Shown here piece by piece: positions 6,760 to 13,372 of a stretch of 25,348 nucleotides of DNA. A program made the translations under genes and the position numbers. Below the pieces are notes generated by a model. That model was not told where the DNA came from, searched no databases, and saw only the letters and a program-made list of their open reading frames with translations. Source of the DNA: an uncultured Campylobacter sp. (GTDB taxonomy: Bacteria > Campylobacterota > Campylobacteria > Campylobacterales > Campylobacteraceae); NCBI GenBank assembly GCA_934728065.1, contig CAKVDW010000019.1, positions 1 to 25,348 of the forward strand. The letters are read 5' to 3'. The first letter of the stretch is position 1. Each line of letters starts with the position of its first letter.

Positions 6760-8541
6760 TCAGTTTTGATTTGGATTTAAAAGCCCTTCTTTGACTAAAA
6801 TGTCTATGGTGTCTTTAAATATAGGCAAGGCACTTTGCGCAGCGTAGTAGCTGTAAGGCTTTGTTGGGTTTCGCACAAGCACGCCTATGGTGTAAGCATT
6901 TTTGTCATCATTAGCAAAGCCGAAGAAACTAGCATTATAGCGGTTACTCGTGTATCCACCTCTTTCAGCGATGCGTGCTGTGCCTGTTTTGCCACCAACA
7001 ACAAGCCCCTTAGTGAAAGCTTTTCTCCCCGTGCCTTTTTCTATGGTGGTGATGAGTATGTTTTTAACTATGTCATTAGCGTTTTTGGAGAGAATTTTTT
7101 CCTTTTTTTGCTGTTGAATTTCTTTAAAACTGCCATTTTGGTATATTTTATCAGCGATTTTAGGACTTATGTAAAAGCCTTCATTATTGAATACATTATA
7201 CCCAGCTAGAAGTTGTATAAAGGTGGTTTTTAAGCCATATCCGTAGCTAAGAACTGATTTTTCTATATCTCTTAATCTTTGAGGGTTTGGTAAGTCTCCA
7301 TTTTGTTCATAAGGCAAGTCTATACCGCTTTTTTCCCCAAAATGAAAAATTCTCAGTCCAGCAACTATTTCAAAATTGCTCAACCTTTTGGCAATTTGTA
7401 TCATTCCTATGTTTGAGGAAAAAACCAAAACTTCCTCAGGCGACATTTGAGGAGCTTTGTGGTCATCTTGTATGGTGAATTGTCCAAGTTTATAAGAGCC
7501 ATTGTGGGTGTTGATTTTTTCGTTGATTTTGAGCTTGTCAAGTCTTAAGGCTGTCGTAAATACAAAGGGTTTGATGACAGAACCAGCTTCATAGCTGTAT
7601 TCTATGGCGCTTGCATTAAGCACGGATAAGTCTTTGCTTCTGTTGCTTGGGTCATATCGTCTTGAGCTTGCTAGAGCGATGATTTTACCTGTGCGGCTTT
7701 GCATTACGCCGACTATGATTTCATTTGCTTTCAAATCAATATTTTTTTGGTCTATGGTTTTTTCTATCATTTTTTGAATTTTCAAGGAAATGTTAAGGTA
7801 TAAATCACAGCCATTTATTTTTTTTTGTTGCACGGAGTCTAAATTCAGCACTATGTTGCCACCTATATCTTTAAGCCCTTGCACTTTTTCATCTTGAATA
7901 GCCTTTAAACACTCATCATAATATTTTTCAACACCCTTAACACCAAAATTTTTTAACACCCCATCTGCTTCATCTAAAGCTGCTCTTGTGTAGCCTATAA
8001 TAGGCGTTAAAGAGTCTTTGCCCATATATGTTCTGTCCTCTTTATGCTCAATGATATTTAATCCACGAGTTTCTACCTTGTTGTTTGAATTTGTAAAAGG
8101 CTTGAAAAAACCTTGCAAATAGAGTTTTTTAGCAAGCTCTTTAAGATAGCTTGCCTGTTTTGAGTTTATATTTTGCAAAAGCACGAAGTTATAACTTTTT
8201 GGTTTTTTAACCTCCAGCCTTTTTTTGATGACCTTTACCGTTTCATCATTTATGCCACTGTAAATTTGAAAAAGCTTTAAAAAAAGTTCAAGTTTTGTCT
8301 TGTCAATACTCCTTAAATCAATTTCAGCTCGGTAAATTTCTTTTGAAGAAGCGATAGTAAAGTTATCTTGGGTGATAATGTTGCCTCTTAAAGCTATGTT
8401 ATATTGCTCTTTTTCAGTGTTGGGGATATTTCTTTTTGAGGTAAGAAAAAAGGTTGAACTCAAAAATAAAACCATAAAAAACAAAGCCATTATAAAGGCA
8501 AAGGCGACCTTAGAGACTCTGTTTTTATTATGTTCGCTCAT
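6760..8541 (-). CDS. pbpB: Class B penicillin-binding protein (FtsI/PBP2-3 family transpeptidase)
   Basis: A peptidoglycan DD-transpeptidase anchored in the inner membrane with a periplasmic catalytic domain. It has 593 aa: an N-terminal membrane anchor (about residues 11-33), a non-penicillin-binding domain starting at LRGNIITQDN (about 51-60), and the three active-site motifs S321-V-I-K324, S375-S-N377 and K518-T-G520 (in VVGGKTGTAR). The sequence after the anchor fits the division-specific FtsI group better than class A enzymes, since there is no glycosyltransferase domain. Its ATG overlaps the fliE stop by one base (TAATG), so it is translationally coupled to flagellar genes. The same arrangement occurs in C. 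jejuni (Cj0525c), as I recall. Whether it acts at the septum is inferred from family. Confidence 0.92.
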   Translation of the reverse strand: MSEHNKNRVSKVAFAFIMALFFMVLFLSSTFFLTSKRNIPNTEKEQYNIALRGNIITQDNFTIASSKEIYRAEIDLRSIDKTKLELFLKLFQIYSGINDETVKVIKKRLEVKKPKSYNFVLLQNINSKQASYLKELAKKLYLQGFFKPFTNSNNKVETRGLNIIEHKEDRTYMGKDSLTPIIGYTRAALDEADGVLKNFGVKGVEKYYDECLKAIQDEKVQGLKDIGGNIVLNLDSVQQKKINGCDLYLNISLKIQKMIEKTIDQKNIDLKANEIIVGVMQSRTGKIIALASSRRYDPSNRSKDLSVLNASAIEYSYEAGSVIKPFVFTTALRLDKLKINEKINTHNGSYKLGQFTIQDDHKAPQMSPEEVLVFSSNIGMIQIAKRLSNFEIVAGLRIFHFGEKSGIDLPYEQNGDLPNPQRLRDIEKSVLSYGYGLKTTFIQLLAGYNVFNNEGFYISPKIADKIYQNGSFKEIQQQKKEKILSKNANDIVKNILITTIEKGTGRKAFTKGLVVGGKTGTARIAERGGYTSNRYNASFFGFANDDKNAYTIGVLVRNPTKPYSYYAAQSALPIFKDTIDILVKEGLLNPNQN

Positions 8542-8840
8542 TAAATTTGAGTTCTTGTAATCTCTTTATAAGCGTTTATGGCTTTGTTGCGCACTTCAAG
8601 CATAAATTTCATACTTGCATCAGCTTTGTTTATGGCAATGGCAGCTTGGTGCAAGTCCTTTACCTCACCTGTGGCAATGTCAGTCATCGCTGCTTCAGCT
8701 GTTTTTTGAGTAGTGTCTTGTTCTTCGATACTGTTCTTAAGAAGTCTTGCAAATTCTTCTCCTATGCCAGCTGTATTTGAGCTTTTTTGCGTTGAATTTG
8801 AGCTACTTGTTTGGTTTATTTTGTTTATTTCATTCATCAT
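8541..8840 (-). CDS. fliE: Flagellar hook-basal body protein FliE
   Basis: FliE links the MS ring to the proximal rod and supports export of rod subunits. The 99-aa protein has a polar Ser/Thr/Asn-rich N-terminus and the conserved C-terminal helix with DLHQAAIAINKADASMKFML and EVRNKAINAYKEI, the part by which FliE is recognised. The ATG overlaps the flgC stop by one base (TAATGATG) and has AAGGGG just upstream; the stop in turn overlaps the pbpB start. A second Met follows the first, and either could serve. Confidence 0.93.
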   Translation of the reverse strand: MMNEINKINQTSSSNSTQKSSNTAGIGEEFARLLKNSIEEQDTTQKTAEAAMTDIATGEVKDLHQAAIAINKADASMKFMLEVRNKAINAYKEITRTQI

Positions 8841-9334
8841 TAACCCCTTAATAATTCTATGGCACTTTGCGCTATGGCTTTCGTGCTGTTAAATGCTGCT
8901 ACATTAGCTTGATATGCCCTTGTAGCTTCTATTAAATCCGCCATTTCAACAACAGGATTTATATTTGGATAAGATACATAGCCCTCAGCATTAGCATCTG
9001 GGTGGCTTGGGTCGTATTTAAGCCTAAATTCTCTGTCATCTCGCACGACCTTATGCACTACAACGCTCATTATGCTTGGGTGAGCATCCTTTTGTGAGCT
9101 TGGGTCATTGAGTGGATTTTCATACTCCAAAAGATTGCTATCCTCTTTAACCTTTTTGTTGAGAATTTCGCTAAAATCAGTCGCCTTAAAGATGACCTCT
9201 CTTCTTCTATAAGGTCCGCCTTCAGCTGTTCTTGTGGTGTTAGCGTTGGCTATATTTGAACTTATAATGTTAAGGCGAAACCGTTGTGCGCTCAGTCCAT
9301 ATCCGCTTATGTCAAAATCACTTAAATAAGCCAT
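8840..9334 (-). CDS. flgC: Flagellar proximal rod protein FlgC
   Basis: A rod subunit exported through the flagellar type III apparatus into the periplasm. The 164-aa protein shows the N-terminal helix FDISGYGLSAQRFRLNIISSNIANANTTRT, the family mark of rod and hook proteins, and the C-terminal ATRAYQANVAAFNSTKAIAQSAIELL. The middle contains PYRRREVIFKA and NPVVEMADLIEATRAYQ, as in FlgC. It lies nine bases after flgB and overlaps fliE by one base, in the order flgB-flgC-fliE usual in epsilonproteobacteria. Confidence 0.95.
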   Translation of the reverse strand: MAYLSDFDISGYGLSAQRFRLNIISSNIANANTTRTAEGGPYRRREVIFKATDFSEILNKKVKEDSNLLEYENPLNDPSSQKDAHPSIMSVVVHKVVRDDREFRLKYDPSHPDANAEGYVSYPNINPVVEMADLIEATRAYQANVAAFNSTKAIAQSAIELLRG

Positions 9335-9343
9335 TTTTCACTC

Positions 9344-9775
9344 CTAACTAAGCTTTGAGCTGGCATCTATTATGCCACCAAAAATGCTGCCTTGTTTTCT
9401 TAATACTCCATCAAGGGCATTTACCATAGCTACATTTTTACTCATCTCTGTTGTTTCAACATCTAAATCAACCGTATTGGCATCATTTCTAGCCAAATGT
9501 CCATCTCTTAAGTAAATGGTTGATTTTTTCGGGTCAGGGAATTTCCAAGGCTCTTGATGAGCTTCATTTGTCTGCGCGAGTTTTAGCTCTTTGTCATCTT
9601 TTCTTTTGAAAATTTCATTCGCTCTATTGACTAAAGCTGTTTCAAATTCTATATCGCGCGCCTTGTAAAATGGAGTATCAACATTAGCAAGGTTTGAATT
9701 TATCATTTGATTTCTTAAATTTCTACCTGCTAAAGCTCCTGTTACTAGCTCTTTAGACTTAAATGGAATTATCAT
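9344..9775 (-). CDS. flgB: Flagellar proximal rod protein FlgB
   Basis: First gene of the rod operon. The 143-aa product begins MIIPFKSKELVTGALAGRNL, followed by NQMINSNLANVDTPFYKARDIEFE, the N-terminal rod signature (SNLANVDTPxYKARDxxFE). The C-terminus carries TEMSKNVAMVNALDGVLRKQ. The frame is open further upstream to 9829, but I choose the ATG at 9775: it has AAGGGAAAAG before it, and the sigma-54 promoter at 9814-9827 starts transcription near 9802, downstream of the longer start. The longer 161-aa version would therefore not be on the mRNA. Confidence 0.95.
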   Translation of the reverse strand: MIIPFKSKELVTGALAGRNLRNQMINSNLANVDTPFYKARDIEFETALVNRANEIFKRKDDKELKLAQTNEAHQEPWKFPDPKKSTIYLRDGHLARNDANTVDLDVETTEMSKNVAMVNALDGVLRKQGSIFGGIIDASSKLS

Positions 9776-9813
9776 CTTTTCCCTTTCCTCGTAAATCTTT
9801 TGCCAAAGATAAA

Positions 9814-9827
9814 GCAAAAACCGTTCC
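9814..9827 (-). promoter_or_regulatory. Sigma-54 (RpoN) promoter of flgB-flgC-fliE-pbpB
   Basis: On the minus strand the sequence reads TTGGAACGGTTTTTGCTTT. The invariant -24 GG and -12 GC are exactly ten bases apart, and the context GGAAC...TTTTGCTT fits Campylobacter RpoN promoters of flagellar class 2 genes. The predicted start near 9802 leaves a leader of about 27 nt before the flgB ATG. In Campylobacter such promoters need the FlgSR two-component system. Confidence 0.85.
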
Positions 9828-9969
9828 AAAAATTTTGAGCTTTTTCTTGCAGTATTTTACTACAAACAAGCAAATTTTGCAAATTTTTGTTAGAAATTAT
9901 TTTATTTCAAGCTGTTTTTTGTGTTTTATCCTTGCTTGTAAGCTGTTTTTGTAAGGCTTTTGATGATAT

Positions 9970-12324
9970 TTATTTAAACAAATTCAAATTCTCATCAAAC
10001 ACTTCGCTTTTAACGCCTAAAAACGCTAAAACGCTGTGAAAAACATAAAAATGCGAAAGTTCTTGTAAATTTTTGATTTTGTTTGCCTCAGAACTCCACA
10101 CAAGAAACGGGATTTCATACTGCTCTTTTGGCGCAAAGGCTAGCGGTATGCCGTGCATATATACGCCGTTTTCGCCCAAGCTCTCGCCGTGGTCGCTCAC
10201 ATATATAAGCGAGCTTTGAAAGCCATCAAGCCCTTGCAACTCTTTGATGATGGAATTTAGCAAAAAGTCTGTGTAAAGGATAGTGTTATCATAGGCGTTT
10301 ATGATTTCATCTTGCGAGCAACCCTTTGGCTCAACACTCTTGCACACGGGCGTGAATTTTTCAAATTCGGGCGGATATTTTTTGTAGTATGTTGGTCCGT
10401 GGCTCGTGCTGGTGTGTAAGATTATCAGCACTTTGGGGGAATTTGCTTTTTTTATTTCTTCGCTTAAATTTGCGATGAGCGCGCTTTCATAGCTGTCATC
10501 AAGCTTAGGGTATTTTTGTGAAAGCTCGCTATAACGCAAGACATTTTCGCTTGGCAAGTGAAGCGGAGGCTCACCCCAATTTGCCGAACGCCACACCACG
10601 CTCACGCCAGCACGCGAAAGATAATTTGGCAGTATCTCATACAACGCCGAAGTATCCTTGTGTGAGAGCATATTTTTCACAGACGCGCTCGTGTAAGTGG
10701 TGCTTGATTTGGCATAAAAATGCCTTAAACCTTGCACCTTTGAAAGAAGCGGATTCGTCTCGCGTTCATATCCATAAAGTGAGAAATTTTTTAAACGCGC
10801 CGACTCGCCTATAACCAGCACCACAACAGCTTTTTTGTCATTTGCAAAGCTTGCATCAGGCAGTAAAATTTCGCGTTTGTTTTTAGCAAGCTCGCCCCCA
10901 ACAAAACGCGCGGAGTTGATAAGATAAGAATAAGGCATAACCAAAGCACCAAGTTGCTTTGAATGCTTGTCAATCCACAACAAATTTGAAAAATTGATAA
11001 AAGCAAGCAAGATGAGCGTTAAAAGCGATAAAGTGCTTAATTTAGCAAGTGTTTTGCGGGCGGGTTTTGCAAGCTTTAAAGCAAACAAAAAGCAAGCAGG
11101 GACAATGCCTAGCACAACTATCCACAAAGCCATTTTTAAGGACAAAAACTCGCCCGCTTCTGCTGGGTTGGTGTTGAAAAGGTTGCCCATCATTGTCTTG
11201 TCTAAAAACACGCCATAAGTTGAGACAAAATACACAGCCAAAGCGTTTGTAAGCGTGAAAAGCACAAAGTAAATTTTTGTGAGTTTAAAAGAAATAAGCG
11301 CGAGCAAAAGGGGCAAAAGCAAGGTGAGCATAAAGCAAAAAAGCACAAGAGAAACAAAGAGCAAAGCCCCACTAAATGAGTTAAATTCAAGGTTTGAGTG
11401 CAAAAATTCAAGCAAAGGAAAATGAAAAAACACTATCCAAAGCGCGCTGATGATGAAGATAAAGGCTATGGGATTAGCCTCGTTTTTTGAATTTAAGCTG
11501 CTTGAAAAATACGCCCGAAGTGTGGCAAAAAGGCAAACAAACGCACAAAGAAGTGCTGGGTAAAAGATAAAAAGGTTAAATTTATTTATGTGTTTGAGCA
11601 TCATCACCACGCCAAGCGCGCTCATAAGGGCAAAAACAAGCAAACCATAGCGAGAATTGAGCCACGCAAAAAGACGCGTTTTGCCCGCTACAAGCACGCC
11701 AAAAAGCCCACACACGCACCCAAGAAGTGAGCCGCCTAATACATCAAGCGGATAATGCGCCCCAACGCCAATGCGCGAAAACCCTACAAGCACGCCAAGC
11801 AAAACAAGGCTTATAACAAAGGGCAAACGCCATTTGAGCGTGCGTGGCATAAAGGCAAAAAGCAGCACGCAAACTGTGGTAAAAATCGTTGTTGTATGCC
11901 CTGATGGAAAGCTATTTACGCCCATTAGCTTGTCGCCGATGATATAAAAGGCATTGTCCCCAAAAGCTCGTGCAGGGCGTGGCATAGCGTAAAATGCTTT
12001 AAGAAAAGGCGTAAGCACGACAGAGAGCAAAGAAGCGGCAATGAGCGCCTCCCAAAGTTTAGGCGCAATGAGCGCAAAGCACAGCAAAAGCGCAAGCACC
12101 ACGCTCGCATCGCCTAGTTGAGTGAGATTGTGCGCTATGGAGGGCGCGTTTTGCCAAAGCGCATTAAGGCTTAAAAAAATATCCCTTTGAATTTGCGGAT
12201 ATACTTGTGGTTCATCAAAGCCAAAGAAATTAAGCGCGGTTAAAAGCAAGGCTAAAACGCCTACTACTAGGGCTAAATGCCAAAAACGAGCCTTGTTAAA
12301 ATTGTCATTTATTTGTTTATTCAT
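9970..12324 (-). CDS. Fused PAP2 lipid phosphatase and EptA/EptC phosphoethanolamine transferase
   Basis: A two-domain inner-membrane enzyme of 784 aa. Residues about 10-215 form a PAP2-type phosphatase with several membrane segments and a complete active site: K109-x6-R116-P, P-S141-G-H143 and S183-R184-x5-H190-x3-D194. Further membrane segments lead to a periplasmic alkaline-phosphatase-fold domain with the PEA transferase metal and catalytic residues: E507 (VIGESAR), nucleophile T545 (STTYTSAS), H642 (STSHGP), D711-H712 (SDHGESLGE) and H724 (YMHG). The logical reaction is removal of a lipid A phosphate followed by phosphoethanolamine transfer, as separate LpxE and EptA do in Helicobacter pylori. 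The frame extends to a TTG at 12342, but the ATG at 12324 is preferred. Cysteines flanking the nucleophile in MCR-1 are absent, while CKSVEPKGC matches a conserved pair. It lies between mltG and flgB, 194 bp before the latter. Substrate not proven. Confidence 0.88.
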   Translation of the reverse strand: MNKQINDNFNKARFWHLALVVGVLALLLTALNFFGFDEPQVYPQIQRDIFLSLNALWQNAPSIAHNLTQLGDASVVLALLLCFALIAPKLWEALIAASLLSVVLTPFLKAFYAMPRPARAFGDNAFYIIGDKLMGVNSFPSGHTTTIFTTVCVLLFAFMPRTLKWRLPFVISLVLLGVLVGFSRIGVGAHYPLDVLGGSLLGCVCGLFGVLVAGKTRLFAWLNSRYGLLVFALMSALGVVMMLKHINKFNLFIFYPALLCAFVCLFATLRAYFSSSLNSKNEANPIAFIFIISALWIVFFHFPLLEFLHSNLEFNSFSGALLFVSLVLFCFMLTLLLPLLLALISFKLTKIYFVLFTLTNALAVYFVSTYGVFLDKTMMGNLFNTNPAEAGEFLSLKMALWIVVLGIVPACFLFALKLAKPARKTLAKLSTLSLLTLILLAFINFSNLLWIDKHSKQLGALVMPYSYLINSARFVGGELAKNKREILLPDASFANDKKAVVVLVIGESARLKNFSLYGYERETNPLLSKVQGLRHFYAKSSTTYTSASVKNMLSHKDTSALYEILPNYLSRAGVSVVWRSANWGEPPLHLPSENVLRYSELSQKYPKLDDSYESALIANLSEEIKKANSPKVLIILHTSTSHGPTYYKKYPPEFEKFTPVCKSVEPKGCSQDEIINAYDNTILYTDFLLNSIIKELQGLDGFQSSLIYVSDHGESLGENGVYMHGIPLAFAPKEQYEIPFLVWSSEANKIKNLQELSHFYVFHSVLAFLGVKSEVFDENLNLFK

Positions 12325-12331
12325 AGCGCAA

Positions 12332-12337
12332 ATTATA
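12332..12337 (-). promoter_or_regulatory. -10 box of the PAP2-Ept gene, predicting a leaderless mRNA
   Basis: Minus-strand TATAAT (context TTTGTGTATAATTTGCGCTATG) ends seven bases before the ATG at 12324, so transcription should begin at or next to the A of the start codon. No ribosome site is visible, which fits leaderless initiation. Confidence 0.5.
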
Positions 12338-12415
12338 CACAAAATTTATCAAAATTTGCTTTTTTGTTTGAAACATTTTTTTTGATAGCGTTAAAAAAGT
12401 TGTTAAAGATACACA

Positions 12416-13372
12416 CTATTTACCCCTTTGCGCATCAACGGCTTTGTTATGGTCATTTACATTTGTTGTAAATATGTGCTTGCCTGTGCTTTTATCTCTC
12501 ATAAAGTAAAGATAATCAGTCTTTGCGGGAAATATAGCTGCTTTTATGGCATTTAAAGAGACATTACACACAGCTTCTTTTGGCAAACCCTCAAATTTAT
12601 AAGTGTTATAAGAGCTTTCATCGTTTCTTATGCGTTCTGGCGTAATTTTGCTGTGCGAGTAAAGCCCATAATTAAGCGTGCCGTCCATTTGCAGCTTCAT
12701 ACCTATTTTAAGTCTATTATAAATAACTGATGAAACTATGGGCATTTCTTCATTATTTGCAGCCTCTTTTTGTATAACAGAGGCTGTGATGATATATTGA
12801 TGCCATTTTTTTTCATTATACTCGCCAAAAATTTTTTGAGAAGCTTGTTTAAAAGCGTTTTGTGAGTATTTTAAAAGCATATCTATAAGCATTGCTTCGT
12901 CTATGCCCTTTGGAATTTTGTAAGTTTCTGGGTAAAACATACCCTCATTATGAGGCGTTTGTTTTTTGTATTCACTTAAAAGTTTATCTTTATCAAGTTT
13001 GAGCTGTTGGGCAAGTTGTTCTAAAAAAACTAGGGTGGTTTCACCGGGGATTAAAGTGATACTTTCAAGGGCGGCTTTGGCTGTGGTAAGTTTGTATAAA
13101 AAATCTATCCTGCTTAAATTTTCATCACCAATTTGTATCCAGCCTGCTTGAGGTTGTCCTAAAAGACGCAAGGTAAGTGCGTCAATTTTGCTCATTGAGT
13201 GGAGATTGTTATCTAAATTAGCTATAATATTAGCAATACTTCCTCTAGGGACATAAACAACGGTTTCACTTTTAAAGGGTAGAGTGAGGTAGTATAAAAT
13301 TCCTATAAAAAATAAAAGAAAGACATTGAATATGAAAAAAAAGATTTTATGGTTTTTAACAAGTGTTTTCAT
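12416..13372 (-). CDS. mltG: Endolytic murein transglycosylase MltG (YceG-like)
   Basis: MltG cleaves nascent glycan strands in the periplasm and is thought to end strand growth. The 318-aa product (from the ATG at 13372) has one N-terminal membrane segment, KIFFFIFNVFLLFFIGILYY (about residues 9-28), a LysM-like linker, and the YceG core with GMFYPETYKIPKG, the catalytic glutamate E203 in ITASVIQKEAAN, VSSVIYNRL and KLQMDGTLNYGL. The frame is open to 13516, but the upstream codons overlap deep into the divergent gene and add nothing the family needs. AAGGA lies 12 bases before the chosen ATG. No later ATG, GTG or TTG occurs before the membrane segment, so a 41-bp overlap with the divergent AsmA-like gene is unavoidable. 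Confidence 0.9.
   Translation of the reverse strand: MKTLVKNHKIFFFIFNVFLLFFIGILYYLTLPFKSETVVYVPRGSIANIIANLDNNLHSMSKIDALTLRLLGQPQAGWIQIGDENLSRIDFLYKLTTAKAALESITLIPGETTLVFLEQLAQQLKLDKDKLLSEYKKQTPHNEGMFYPETYKIPKGIDEAMLIDMLLKYSQNAFKQASQKIFGEYNEKKWHQYIITASVIQKEAANNEEMPIVSSVIYNRLKIGMKLQMDGTLNYGLYSHSKITPERIRNDESSYNTYKFEGLPKEAVCNVSLNAIKAAIFPAKTDYLYFMRDKSTGKHIFTTNVNDHNKAVDAQRGK

Noticed and set aside
9776..9829. Longer FlgB of 161 aa
   Set aside because: It would start upstream of the predicted sigma-54 transcription start and inside the promoter itself.
9905..9955. Imperfect direct repeat of aagctgttttt between the ept and flgB genes
   Set aside because: Short, T-rich and without a stable stem or known regulator; chance in this composition is likely.
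10518..11411. Several ORFs of 65-98 aa on both strands within the PAP2-Ept gene
   Set aside because: They lie in other frames of a gene with complete active-site motifs; GC-rich stretches simply lower stop frequency.
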